43,276 nucleotides of DNA, taken from assembly GCA_002426015.1 (NCBI GenBank), contig DINS01000020.1, positions 1-43,276 of the forward strand, read 5' to 3'. Both the position numbers and the translations under genes were made by a program. Shown here in pieces: positions 7,507-15,961 of the stretch. Positions within the stretch are counted from its first letter, which is position 1; each line of letters begins with the position of its first letter. The notes beneath the pieces were generated by a model. It was not told the DNA's origin. It did no database searches and saw only the letters and a list, made by a program, of their open reading frames with translations. The stretch is from Flavobacteriaceae bacterium UBA5534 (GTDB taxonomy: Bacteria; Bacteroidota; Bacteroidia; Flavobacteriales; Flavobacteriaceae).

Positions 7507-8163
7507 TTAATTTTTAATGTCATCTTTGGACACTATAAGCCTAATGAGTTGTTGCTCCTCTAAAACGACAATAGCCAATCTTACATAATCATTTACAGTT
7601 TCATCAATTGATATTGGGTCCATAATGTCAATATAGCCTTTCCATATCAACTCTCTTTCTTTTGTGGGACAAATGCAGTACATTGAGGTTTCTGCATGAA
7701 AAACATTGTATTCATCATAATAACCTGGATCAATGTATATGGCTTGGTATTTTAAATATTCGTCTCTAAATTTTCTATGTGTATTGTCATCATCGGAATA
7801 GCTCTTTTTATATACCACTTTGTTCTCTACTCCAATCACTTTTGTAAAAAGAATGGTGTCGAATCCATCTTTTATGAGATTATATTCTAATTTTTTTAAG
7901 GATGCTTCGGTTATATTTTCAGCAGTAAGAGAAGCATCAAAATAATCTAAACTCATAACGGCTTGCGAGCCTCTTGCTTCTAATTCGTTTTTAAGCTGTT
8001 GTTCGAATTTTTGTCTAGCTTCATTATTGGAAGTCATTCCAACTACCAAGACTTTAAAAGGTTCATAAGTGTCAATATCAGGGTTTTTCCAGTTTTCAAC
8101 AATCTGTGTTGTAGAACAGGCTGAAAGTAATAGCATTGTAATTAAAAAAAGTAGTCGCTTCAT
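7507..8163 (-). CDS. Lipoprotein of unknown function
   Basis: The 218-residue protein has a lipoprotein signal (MKRLLFLITMLLLSAC, lipidated Cys16) and then STTQIVENWKNP, an opening common in DUF4136-like lipoproteins. The middle alternates strand and helix (FKVLVVGMTSNNEARQKFE), suggesting an alpha/beta fold. It would be anchored in the periplasm-facing membrane. It lies 14 bp after the 149-residue gene and is last in an operon with an FNR/CRP-like box upstream. The role, perhaps envelope stress, is inferred from its neighbours only. Confidence 0.7.
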   Translation of the reverse strand: MKRLLFLITMLLLSACSTTQIVENWKNPDIDTYEPFKVLVVGMTSNNEARQKFEQQLKNELEARGSQAVMSLDYFDASLTAENITEASLKKLEYNLIKDGFDTILFTKVIGVENKVVYKKSYSDDDNTHRKFRDEYLKYQAIYIDPGYYDEYNVFHAETSMYCICPTKERELIWKGYIDIMDPISIDETVNDYVRLAIVVLEEQQLIRLIVSKDDIKN

Positions 8164-8177
8164 TTTTTGTTTTTAAG

Positions 8178-8627
8178 TTATTCTCTATCAATTAACCGTT
8201 CTTGCTTTTCAGATCTTTTTATGCCTTTTATGAGGCTAAACACTTGGGTTTTGAGCATTCTATATTCCTTAAAATAATTATTGATGATGATAATTAAGTT
8301 TCTGTGTTCTTCTTTATAAGCTTCTTCTTCTTTTGGCTGATCAATCCCATCTACCATAATCTGAAGTTCATTAAGATGTGTTTTAACAGCTTCTATAAGC
8401 AAATTGTTTCTCTTTTGGGAAGTGTCTATTACATCAATTATCTTTTTACTTTTAGAAAATTGCCCTGGTTTAATGAGTTGTAGCGTGAATGATTTTATTA
8501 AGTCATCAAAAAATAAATGTTCATCTTTTATAAATCTCAATTCAGATAGCCATTCTTGTGATGCCTTATACATGTCATCTGTACTCAACCATTCAACATA
8601 TCTGATGTTGGCATGATGTGTGTTCAT
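8178..8627 (-). CDS. Conserved hypothetical all-helical cytoplasmic protein
   Basis: The 149-residue protein has no signal or membrane segment and is predicted to be a helical bundle with many charged residues (ending GIKRSEKQERLIDRE). I do not recognise a characterised family. It starts at ATG 8627, 61 bp downstream of a TGATAAATATCA palindrome identical to the one before the universal stress operon, so both units are probably expressed together. Its length and position suggest an accessory stress protein, which is a guess. Confidence 0.65.
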   Translation of the reverse strand: MNTHHANIRYVEWLSTDDMYKASQEWLSELRFIKDEHLFFDDLIKSFTLQLIKPGQFSKSKKIIDVIDTSQKRNNLLIEAVKTHLNELQIMVDGIDQPKEEEAYKEEHRNLIIIINNYFKEYRMLKTQVFSLIKGIKRSEKQERLIDRE

Positions 8628-8687
8628 AATTTTTTGAATTTTAGATTGTTACAATATAAATTTACTGATGAATTACCATTTATTAAA

Positions 8688-8699
8688 TGATAAATATCA
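8688..8699. promoter_or_regulatory. FNR/CRP-like operator
   Basis: TGATAAATATCA is a perfect TGAT-N4-ATCA palindrome in the 112-bp gap upstream of the 8627 gene. The identical 12-mer precedes the USP operon at 13580-13591. Identity at two starts of functionally related operons supports a regulator of the Crp/Fnr family. Confidence 0.6.
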
Positions 8700-8739
8700 G
8701 TAATGAAAAATGCTTTTAAAGCAGTTAAGCCTATTTATA

Positions 8740-10113
8740 TCAAAGTATTACTTTTTGGATGTCAGTTAGTTTTGGAATAGTAGCGTTCCAATTATAAGTG
8801 TCTTTTATTTTTACCCTTAAGGCATCTAAAGCTGTTGGTTCGCCATGAATCAAATAGACCTTTTCTGGTATGTTCTTGATATTTTCCAACCAATTCAATA
8901 AATCCTGCTGATCGGCATGTGCCGATAAACTTTCTATCGTCTTGATATTTGCCTTTACTGGATAATACTTCCCAAAAAAGCGGATTTCGTGTGCGCCATT
9001 TTGGAGCAGTCGACCTCTCGTGCCTTCCGCTTGATAACCTACCAATAAAACCGTTGTTGATGGCTCATCAATATACTGTTGCAAATAGGTCAACACTCTT
9101 CCTCCAGTAACCATACCACTGCCAGCAATGATGACCTTTGACCTCTTGTCGTCTATAGTTTTCCAAGTTTCTCTATATGACTGAACAATATTTACATGAT
9201 TGCACATGGCTCTATACTCTTGAGGTGATAACTTATGCCATTTTGGAAATCGCTTAAAAACATCCAGCACATTATTACCCATTGGACTGTCAATAAAAAT
9301 AGGAATGTCGGGAATTTTATTGGCTTGGTAAAGTTTCCTAAGAATGTACATAAGTGTCTGTAAGCGCTCAACAGCAAAACTAGGGATTATTAGATTCCCT
9401 TTTTTATGAATGGTCTCGTTAATGAGATTGGCTAATAGCTCTTCGGCATCTTCTTTTGGATGCAACTTGTCGCCATAGGTACTTTCCATAAATAAAAAAT
9501 CTGCCCATTCTGGTTTTTTGGGATCATCCAAAAGATAATCGTCTTGTCTTCCTATATCTCCAGAGAAAACAAAACGTTTTCCGTTGATGTCCAATTCTAT
9601 AAATGTAGCGCCAATAATATGTCCATTATATTGAAATCGGTACGAAATATGCTCTGATAAACGTATCCATTTATCTTCAACTTCCACCTGAAATAATTTA
9701 ATGGTGCTTTCAGCATCTTTGGTAGTATAAAAAGGCATTGCGGGCTGATGCTTTGTGTATTTCTCTTTGTTTGCCTTTTCAGCCTCTTCCTCATGGATTT
9801 TGGCGCTATCTTTCAAAATAATTTCTGCAATGGCCAACGTTGGAGCTGTGCCAACAATCTTACCTCTAAAACCTTGCTTTAACAAACGTGGCAGATACCC
9901 GACATGATCTAAATGTCCATGAGTCAGTAAAACTACATCAATAGCTGGGACATTAACCTGTAAGTCTATCCAGTTGAGCTCTCGGAGCTCTTTAATTCCC
10001 TGAAACATCCCACAATCAATCAATATATTCTTTTCTGAAGTTTCAACAAGAAATTTTGACCCAGTGACGACACCTGAAGCGCCTAAAAAAGTGATTTTTG
10101 CAAAGTTTTCCAT
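8740..10113 (-). CDS. MBL-fold/beta-CASP hydrolase (RNA-processing type)
   Basis: The 457-residue protein is a full-length metallo-beta-lactamase of the CPSF73-like RNA-specificity group. It has THGHLDH (64-70, zinc ligands), GHIIGAT, FSGDIGR, ESTYGD, the beta-CASP segment SFAVERLQTL with DSPMG, and the C-terminal RMMBL SAHADQQDLL and HGEPTAL. The family cleaves RNA or acts as exonuclease. ATG 10113 is chosen because MENFAKITFLGASGVVTGS starts the fold and follows the upstream stop by one base; a longer frame overlaps that gene. It ends the USP operon, suggesting RNA turnover under stress. Confidence 0.88.
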   Translation of the reverse strand: MENFAKITFLGASGVVTGSKFLVETSEKNILIDCGMFQGIKELRELNWIDLQVNVPAIDVVLLTHGHLDHVGYLPRLLKQGFRGKIVGTAPTLAIAEIILKDSAKIHEEEAEKANKEKYTKHQPAMPFYTTKDAESTIKLFQVEVEDKWIRLSEHISYRFQYNGHIIGATFIELDINGKRFVFSGDIGRQDDYLLDDPKKPEWADFLFMESTYGDKLHPKEDAEELLANLINETIHKKGNLIIPSFAVERLQTLMYILRKLYQANKIPDIPIFIDSPMGNNVLDVFKRFPKWHKLSPQEYRAMCNHVNIVQSYRETWKTIDDKRSKVIIAGSGMVTGGRVLTYLQQYIDEPSTTVLLVGYQAEGTRGRLLQNGAHEIRFFGKYYPVKANIKTIESLSAHADQQDLLNWLENIKNIPEKVYLIHGEPTALDALRVKIKDTYNWNATIPKLTDIQKVIL

Positions 10114-10114
10114 G

Positions 10115-10966
10115 TTATTGATTTTGAGTCTGGCAAAGTTGTTTAATTTCATTCAAGATGCGTTGTTTTCTAACCTCGGAGACACCTAAATGATCCAAGA
10201 AAAAAACATCATTTATTAACTCTCTACACAGCACAACATCTCTGCTCAACAAAAACTGTTTTTCTCTATTGGTAAGCAATGTTGAAACTGTTATTGGATA
10301 TAATCCGAGCCTATCAATTCTATCTTTTAATCCATTATTTTTTGGATAATCCCAACTCAATAGATTGAGCCCACAACAATTGCCATATTGGAGTGCATCT
10401 TCAGTAAATCGTGTATTGGTTACTACCCATCCATTGGTTAATTGAGTTCCGTTTTTGGGATTAGCGTTCCAATGTGTTTTTACATCTTGATAACGCGAGT
10501 TGATATATAGAGGAATCTTAACATTGCAATTAAGGCCTTGTTCACTATGAAATTTACATTCTACTATACTTGTTTCATGGTTTTTATGGGCCAAAACATC
10601 TATTTCGTGTTTAACACAATGGCCCTGAAGTACCTTGCCAACTTCGGTATCATAACCAGAGTATTTAAAAACAGCACTAACAAAACGTTCAAATGGAAAA
10701 CCCGTTGGCCCAAGTTCGTATATTGCTTTTTTAAGCTTGTATTTAGACGCTAAATAACTTTTCTTCTTTTTAAGTAGTGCAAATGCTCTATTATATATTT
10801 CTTTAGTAGAAATGCCCTGATATAGTTCGTCACGTACTTTATCAATAATTTGGTTTATTGTTTCAGTGTCTGCTCCTGTTCTCTTTAGGGATGCACGCAG
10901 TTTATCTAACGAAAACTTCACTTTTTCGCCAGAAGATTTAATGACATCTATATTACTTGTTTCCAT
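10115..10966 (-). CDS. ATP-cone domain fused to a restriction-endonuclease-like nuclease
   Basis: The 283-residue protein begins with an ATP-cone (about 5-85: VIKSSGEKVKFSLDKLRASL, KKKKSYLASKYKLKKAI), the nucleotide-sensing module of ribonucleotide reductases. An Mrr-like PD-(D/E)xK domain follows, with GYDTEVG, HEIDVLA (D123) and VECKF (E136, K138). The catalytic set appears intact. The arrangement suggests a nuclease gated by ATP/dATP level. It sits between a USP gene (10 bp) and the MBL hydrolase gene (1 bp) in one operon, a grouping I recall from other bacterial stress clusters. The substrate is unknown. Confidence 0.85.
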   Translation of the reverse strand: METSNIDVIKSSGEKVKFSLDKLRASLKRTGADTETINQIIDKVRDELYQGISTKEIYNRAFALLKKKKSYLASKYKLKKAIYELGPTGFPFERFVSAVFKYSGYDTEVGKVLQGHCVKHEIDVLAHKNHETSIVECKFHSEQGLNCNVKIPLYINSRYQDVKTHWNANPKNGTQLTNGWVVTNTRFTEDALQYGNCCGLNLLSWDYPKNNGLKDRIDRLGLYPITVSTLLTNREKQFLLSRDVVLCRELINDVFFLDHLGVSEVRKQRILNEIKQLCQTQNQ

Positions 10967-10976
10967 TGTTTTTATT

Positions 10977-11807
10977 TTAATCTGGTATAACCAAAAATGG
11001 AACTATGGGACGAAACCCTATTTTTTCTATGACTGGTTCTTTGGTTATGCCTTCAATAAGGCTGTGTTTATAATTAACCATCGCCAATACTTCAATGCCC
11101 AATTCCTCTACAAACTCGTTTATTTCAACAGCTTTTTTTGAATATACTGGCATCCAATGGAAGGTATGCTCATAGCCTGATAAATAGTCATTAAGAGTAT
11201 TAAGGTTATACTCTTGAATGTCGTTAAGTTTTTTTTCGACATTTATATGCAAAACTCTGATTTTGGAATTATAAAGATCTGCAAAATCCTTTAAAACCTT
11301 CAACTCCTTTTCTCCATAAAACCGGTTATAATCGGTAGGGAAAGCAATCTGTTTTGGTGCACAAAAAATGAATTGATCTGGCACGACCAGTATTGGGCAA
11401 TCTCTAACTTCCTTAATGATCTTAACCGTATTGCTTCCAAAGAAAATTTCCTTTGCTCCAGTCGCTCCCTTTGTTCCCATAGCAATAAGGTCGATATCGT
11501 GTTTTGAAACGGTGTCTTTAATTGCTGTCTTTAAATTTTTATCGCTAACAATAATCTCAAAACTATGATTTGCATTTTTATTGGCAACCTCTGTCATATT
11601 CTTTAATTCTGAAAGCTCTTTCGTTGCCTCATCTTTAAGTGTTTGCAAATAATGCCCAGTAATATGCGTCCTTGGTGTTGAAGCTGTTAAATGGGTAGAG
11701 TTTAAAAAGTAAAATATACATTCTTCATCTGCATAAAGTTTTAATGCATATACAGTTGCGCTCCATGCGTTATCTGAAAAATCGGTAGGTAATAGAATCT
11801 TTTTCAT
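10977..11807 (-). CDS. Universal stress protein, tandem UspA domains
   Basis: The 276-residue protein is twice the size of a single UspA. The first half starts MKKILLPTDFSDNAW and has the ATP-binding loop GTKGATGAKEIFFGSNTV (111-128). The second half starts FCAPKQIAFPTDYN but lacks a full G-x2-G-x9-G loop, so only one domain should bind ATP. It is third of three USP genes in a row, 7 bp after the previous one. The family helps cells survive energy stress and hypoxia. Confidence 0.9.
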   Translation of the reverse strand: MKKILLPTDFSDNAWSATVYALKLYADEECIFYFLNSTHLTASTPRTHITGHYLQTLKDEATKELSELKNMTEVANKNANHSFEIIVSDKNLKTAIKDTVSKHDIDLIAMGTKGATGAKEIFFGSNTVKIIKEVRDCPILVVPDQFIFCAPKQIAFPTDYNRFYGEKELKVLKDFADLYNSKIRVLHINVEKKLNDIQEYNLNTLNDYLSGYEHTFHWMPVYSKKAVEINEFVEELGIEVLAMVNYKHSLIEGITKEPVIEKIGFRPIVPFLVIPD

Positions 11808-11814
11808 TGTATGT

Positions 11815-12657
11815 TTAAACTTTTGATGGGATGACTAAAAATGGAACATTCAAATGGAAACCAATTTGGTTGATGGTTGATTTGAAAAACAGATTTTCAA
11901 AAAACGAATGTTTATTATTGATCATCACCAATAGATTAATTTTGGTTTTCATTTGAAATTTGGTAATTGCTTCTGGTACACTTTCATTTCTTACACTATG
12001 GAACAAATGAGTAACTCCTTTAAACAACCTTCCAAGTTTTTTTTGGTTATTCATTTGATTTTCTGATAAATCGTAGCCATAAGACACATTCAAAATATTA
12101 ACTCTGGCGTTATATAATGATGCTATACTTCTTATAAGTTGTATATGCTTTTCTTGAAAATCAATTTCATAATCTGATGGAAACAAGATATCGTGAGGTT
12201 TTTCAAAAGTAAAACTACTTGGAACTGCCAATACTGGACATTTTGCATTTTTGAACATCTGTACCGTATTTGACCCGAACAGTATTTCTTTGGCTCCAGT
12301 TGCTCCTTGGGTTCCCATAATTATAAAATCTATTGCATTGCCTTCATGTAGCTCATCAATCTCACCAAAAAGGGTGTTAAAAGCCGATATTGTAGATATT
12401 ATATGCTTTGGATTGGAAAATTCTTTTTCAATCTTTTCTTTAAATGTGTCCAATCCATTTTGAGATGCTTGTTTTACAGCATCCAAAAGACCAAACTCTG
12501 CCGAACTGGTGTACATCTGCTCATAATGATAAATGATAGGTGTATAAGTGTTGAGAAGACAAAAATTACATTCGGTGTCTTTAAATAATTGTAGTGCATA
12601 GGTTATTGCATTCCATGAATTATCTGAAAAATCTGTGGGTAAGAGTATTTTTTTCAT
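11815..12657 (-). CDS. Universal stress protein, tandem UspA domains
   Basis: The 280-residue paralogue has MKKILLPTDFSDNSW and the loop GTQGATGAKEILFGSNTV (115-132) in the first half. Its degenerate second half begins EKPHDILFPSDYE and ends in NVPFLVIP. It is clearly a duplicate of its neighbours and lies 22 bp after the first USP gene. It is cytoplasmic, and ATP binding is predicted only for the N-terminal domain. Separate functions for the three copies cannot be assigned from sequence. Confidence 0.9.
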   Translation of the reverse strand: MKKILLPTDFSDNSWNAITYALQLFKDTECNFCLLNTYTPIIYHYEQMYTSSAEFGLLDAVKQASQNGLDTFKEKIEKEFSNPKHIISTISAFNTLFGEIDELHEGNAIDFIIMGTQGATGAKEILFGSNTVQMFKNAKCPVLAVPSSFTFEKPHDILFPSDYEIDFQEKHIQLIRSIASLYNARVNILNVSYGYDLSENQMNNQKKLGRLFKGVTHLFHSVRNESVPEAITKFQMKTKINLLVMINNKHSFFENLFFKSTINQIGFHLNVPFLVIPSKV

Positions 12658-12679
12658 GTGTTATAGTTTTAATTGAGTG

Positions 12680-13528
12680 TTAATTGCGTCTTATGTTCTG
12701 TAAAGCCAAAAACGGAATATCTATGTACAGGCTCATCTTATCGATTGTAGATTGCAATAGGAAATTCTCTAAAAATGAATGTCTTGTATTGACCATGACC
12801 AACATATCTGTATGGTTCTCTTTTATGTATTTATAGATAGTGTTGGTGATGTCTTTATCTATAACTGTCTTAAAATTGATACTGTTTTTGCACAATTCAT
12901 CTTTTATGAAATTTTGGTTGTCCTCTTGTCTTAAAGAAAGCTTTTTGCTGGTAGATATATAAAGCATATCAATCGATGCTCTATAAGGATGTGCCATTTC
13001 ACAAAGCAATTTTAGTTCTCTTCTTTTATAAGGAATCATGTAATTAGTTGGGAACAGAATATGTTTAGGTGGTGTGTACTTGTAATTTTCTGGAATGGCC
13101 AGAACAGGACACTGTACATATTTTAGAACCTGTAATGTATGACTCCCAAAGGTCAATTTCCTGTCATTCGTTTTTCCGCGAGTTCCCATGACGATGATGT
13201 CAATATTTTCCTGATCTACAATTTTATCGGCCTCGTCTATCAATAAGTTGTTAGCAGATATAACCGAATATTTATGTCTTGGGTTTGGTGAGAATTTTTT
13301 AATACGCTTTAAAATAGCTTCTAACTGCACTTGTGATTTATCACTGATGATTTTTGTAACCTCATCTAATGTCTCTCGTGACAATAAGGCTTCATTAGAA
13401 TGAATCTCATCTTGGTAAGCGTGCATGATATAAAACTCACTGATGTCATACTTAAAAAGTTCGCATGCATACTGCAAAGCATTCATAGCATTGTCTGAAA
13501 AGTCGATTGGGATCAGAATTTTTCTCAT
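12680..13528 (-). CDS. Universal stress protein, first gene of the stress operon
   Basis: The 282-residue protein has tandem UspA domains with the loop GTRGKTNDRKLTFGSHTL (115-132), where the usual ATGAKE is changed. The second half starts PPKHILFPTNYM. The start at ATG 13528 (MRKILIPIDFSDNAM) matches the two paralogues; a longer in-frame extension from 13579 would run through the upstream palindrome. The gene opens a five-gene operon reaching to 8740. The TGATAAATATCA box lies about 52 bp before the start. Confidence 0.9.
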   Translation of the reverse strand: MRKILIPIDFSDNAMNALQYACELFKYDISEFYIMHAYQDEIHSNEALLSRETLDEVTKIISDKSQVQLEAILKRIKKFSPNPRHKYSVISANNLLIDEADKIVDQENIDIIVMGTRGKTNDRKLTFGSHTLQVLKYVQCPVLAIPENYKYTPPKHILFPTNYMIPYKRRELKLLCEMAHPYRASIDMLYISTSKKLSLRQEDNQNFIKDELCKNSINFKTVIDKDITNTIYKYIKENHTDMLVMVNTRHSFLENFLLQSTIDKMSLYIDIPFLALQNIRRN

Positions 13529-13579
13529 AATTACTTCTAATTTATCTGTTAAATTACCGCAAACAAGAGTGTTATACAA

Positions 13580-13591
13580 TGATAAATATCA
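13580..13591. promoter_or_regulatory. FNR/CRP-like operator of the USP operon
   Basis: TGATAAATATCA, extended to ATGATAAATATCAT at 13579-13592, is a perfect palindrome between the divergent USP and mscS genes. It matches the TGAT-N4-ATCA form of FNR-type sites and the copy at 8688-8699. It may act on the minus-strand operon, the plus-strand channel gene, or both. Confidence 0.6.
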
Positions 13592-13663
13592 TTTCAAAAT
13601 CTTTTTAATTTCATCAACTTTAACTAAAACTTGTAGCAATTTCAAATAAATCAATTAAGCGAT

Positions 13664-14575
13664 ATGGAACAAATACAACAGTGGGTTTTAGACAATCCAT
13701 TATTATGGAACATTGTCAAGTTTATGGGTTTAGTAACGCTCATTCTTTTTATCATTCAATACTTAAGAAGACAATTAAAAAAGAACATACCGAATGTCTC
13801 TATACGATATAAATCACAAAAAGGAATAGAGATAATTGGCTATTTGCTATTGATTATCATTAGCATCACCTATTTTACAGGAACAATTAAAGACTTCACC
13901 ATTATACTTGGCTTGTTTACAGCTGGTCTGGCTTTTACATTACAAGAGCTAATATTGAGTATTGCTGGTTCTATATACATCTTTTTAGTCAAAGTTTATA
14001 AACCAGGTGATCGAATTGAAATAAACGGAATCAAAGGTGATGTCATTGATGTAGATAGCATCTATACCACAATGATGGAAATCGGTCAATGGGTCAGTAG
14101 CGACAATTATAGTGGACGAATTGTGAAATTGAGCAATGCATTTGTGTTTAAAGGCCCTGTCTATAACTACTCAAGGGATTTCCCTTTTATATGGGATGAG
14201 TTTAATTTACCTATTAGATACGGTTCTGATATAGAATTGGCAAAATCTATTGTTATAAAAATCGCGTCTGAAGCCCTTGCAGAATTTGCCATAAATTCAA
14301 AATCGCAATGGGAAGAAGTTGTGACAAAATATTATATTGAAGATGCACAAGTTGATCCAACACTTGCAATAACCTTAACTGATAATTGGATACAATTTAA
14401 CTTAAGGTATATTGTAGATTTTAAAAAAAGAAGAATTACCAAACACATACTTAATGACCAAATTAGAAAAGAATTTGAAAACACAAACGGTAAAATCATA
14501 CTAGCTTCCACTACTCTAGAACTTATTAAAATTCCTGAATTGAAGATAGATATTAGACATCAAAAACCAACTTAG
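13664..14575 (+). CDS. MscS-family mechanosensitive channel
   Basis: The 303-residue membrane protein has helices at about 14-34, 54-72 and 77-109. The last is the pore-lining type (GLFTAGLAFTLQELILSIAG), followed by the beta-domain entry YKPGDRIEINGIKGDVIDVD. The cytosolic C-terminal alpha/beta domain is complete. The family opens under membrane tension to release solutes on hypo-osmotic shock. It lacks the extra N-terminal helices of larger YnaI/MscK types. It diverges from the USP operon across 135 bp that contain the FNR-like box. Confidence 0.9.
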   Translation: MEQIQQWVLDNPLLWNIVKFMGLVTLILFIIQYLRRQLKKNIPNVSIRYKSQKGIEIIGYLLLIIISITYFTGTIKDFTIILGLFTAGLAFTLQELILSIAGSIYIFLVKVYKPGDRIEINGIKGDVIDVDSIYTTMMEIGQWVSSDNYSGRIVKLSNAFVFKGPVYNYSRDFPFIWDEFNLPIRYGSDIELAKSIVIKIASEALAEFAINSKSQWEEVVTKYYIEDAQVDPTLAITLTDNWIQFNLRYIVDFKKRRITKHILNDQIRKEFENTNGKIILASTTLELIKIPELKIDIRHQKPT

Positions 14576-14618
14576 TTATTCAATATTTGATTTGTAATAA
14601 TTGGCTATAATTCATTAA

Positions 14619-14635
14619 AACCTTATATTAAGGTT
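14619..14635. repeat. Hairpin between mscS and the phosphoesterase gene
   Basis: AACCTTA and TAAGGTT form a perfect 7-bp stem around TAT, 44 bp after the mscS stop. No T-run follows on the plus strand, so it would be at best a weak terminator. Confidence 0.4.
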
Positions 14636-14659
14636 AGAAAAAACGATTAAAAAAATTAA

Positions 14660-15871
14660 TTGAAAACCTATTCTCTTTTTACCATCGGCATGCTGTGCTT
14701 AGCCATCTTAATTGTAGATGCCATGGCATTTTACTGGTTACAGTCCATAACGCAACACATAGCCTCATCATTTATGAGGTCTTTGATTCATATTCTATTT
14801 TGGGTTTTCTCTGTTGGTTTGGTTACTTCCATTTTTGTGCTCAAAGTAAAGTTGGACGACATTAACCCGATTAGAAAACAAGTGCTAATATCCTCATTTT
14901 ATGGGCTGACAGTTTCGTCATTTATACCCAAAATCATTTTTATAATCATTATTTCAATTCTTTATTTCACCAACAGTATTTTTTCAGATAATGAATCCCT
15001 AATTATCGTTCCCTTCATTGGTCTATTTTCTGGATTTCTGCCATTTTTTATAATAGTTTATGGCATTTTTAAAGCTGCCTATAAATTTAAAATTCATCAT
15101 CATACACTTTCATTCAAAAAATTGCCTCAATCATTCAGAGGACTTCGAATTGTCCAACTATCTGACATTCATATTGGTAGTTTTAATTATCGATATAACA
15201 TCATTGAAAGCGCAGTCGAAAAAGTCAATCATTTACACCCAGATTATATTTTTATAACAGGAGATTTGGTAAACAACTTTTCATGGGAATTAAAAGGTTG
15301 GCAGTCAATATTTGAAAAGTTAGAGGCAAGAAAAGGGAAGTTTGCCGTGTTGGGCAATCATGATTATGGTGATTATAGCAAATGGGAATCTGTTGAAGCA
15401 AAACAAGAAAATTTTGATGCCATTAAGCAATTCTACAAGACCATCAACTTTAAGCTGCTTTTGAATGAGGCGGAAATCATTTCAGAAAACAACGAGCAAA
15501 TAGCCCTGATTGGTGTTGAAAATTGGGGAAGCCCTCCTTTTAAGCAATATGGTGACTTAAAGAAGGCCTTAAAAAATGCCGATGGTATTCCTTTTAAAAT
15601 ATTGTTGTCTCACGACCCAACTCATTGGCATGAAGAAGTCGTTGTTGAGACAGATATTTCTCTGACACTTTCTGGACATACTCATGGTATGCAAGCGGGA
15701 TTTCAATACAAAAACAGACAATGGAGCCCTATAAAATACAAATACCAACATTGGGCTGGTTTATATAAAAAAGGGACGCAATATCTATATGTTAACCGAG
15801 GGTTGGGTTGGTTAGGCTTTCCGGGTCGATTAGGCATGCGACCAGAAATAACAGTTATAGATTTACAATGA
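14660..15871 (+). CDS. Membrane-anchored metallophosphoesterase
   Basis: The 403-residue protein has about four N-terminal membrane helices (from residue 10 to 140) and then a calcineurin-like phosphoesterase domain. All metal motifs are present: SDIHIG (168-173), TGDLVN (200-205), LGNHDYG (231-237), LSHDPTHW and SGHTHGMQ. Relatives hydrolyse phosphodiesters such as UDP-diacylglucosamine or cyclic nucleotides; the substrate here is unknown. TTG 14660 directly follows an in-frame stop and gives a basic N-terminus; ATG 14690 is the alternative start. Confidence 0.85.
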   Translation: MKTYSLFTIGMLCLAILIVDAMAFYWLQSITQHIASSFMRSLIHILFWVFSVGLVTSIFVLKVKLDDINPIRKQVLISSFYGLTVSSFIPKIIFIIIISILYFTNSIFSDNESLIIVPFIGLFSGFLPFFIIVYGIFKAAYKFKIHHHTLSFKKLPQSFRGLRIVQLSDIHIGSFNYRYNIIESAVEKVNHLHPDYIFITGDLVNNFSWELKGWQSIFEKLEARKGKFAVLGNHDYGDYSKWESVEAKQENFDAIKQFYKTINFKLLLNEAEIISENNEQIALIGVENWGSPPFKQYGDLKKALKNADGIPFKILLSHDPTHWHEEVVVETDISLTLSGHTHGMQAGFQYKNRQWSPIKYKYQHWAGLYKKGTQYLYVNRGLGWLGFPGRLGMRPEITVIDLQ

Positions 15872-15961
15872 CAAACTGATTTTTATCATAGTCCAAAACC
15901 TTAATTTCTATTAAGTTAGTGGTCGTTCTCATAGAATTTGATTGTGATACGTTAAAAATCC

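Noticed and set aside
10114..10152. The longer start of the MBL hydrolase at 10152
   Set aside because: It overlaps the upstream gene, whose stop is followed after one base by the ATG that starts the conserved fold.
13529..13579. The longer start of the first USP at 13579
   Set aside because: The extra 17 residues are absent from both paralogues and would run into the palindromic operator.
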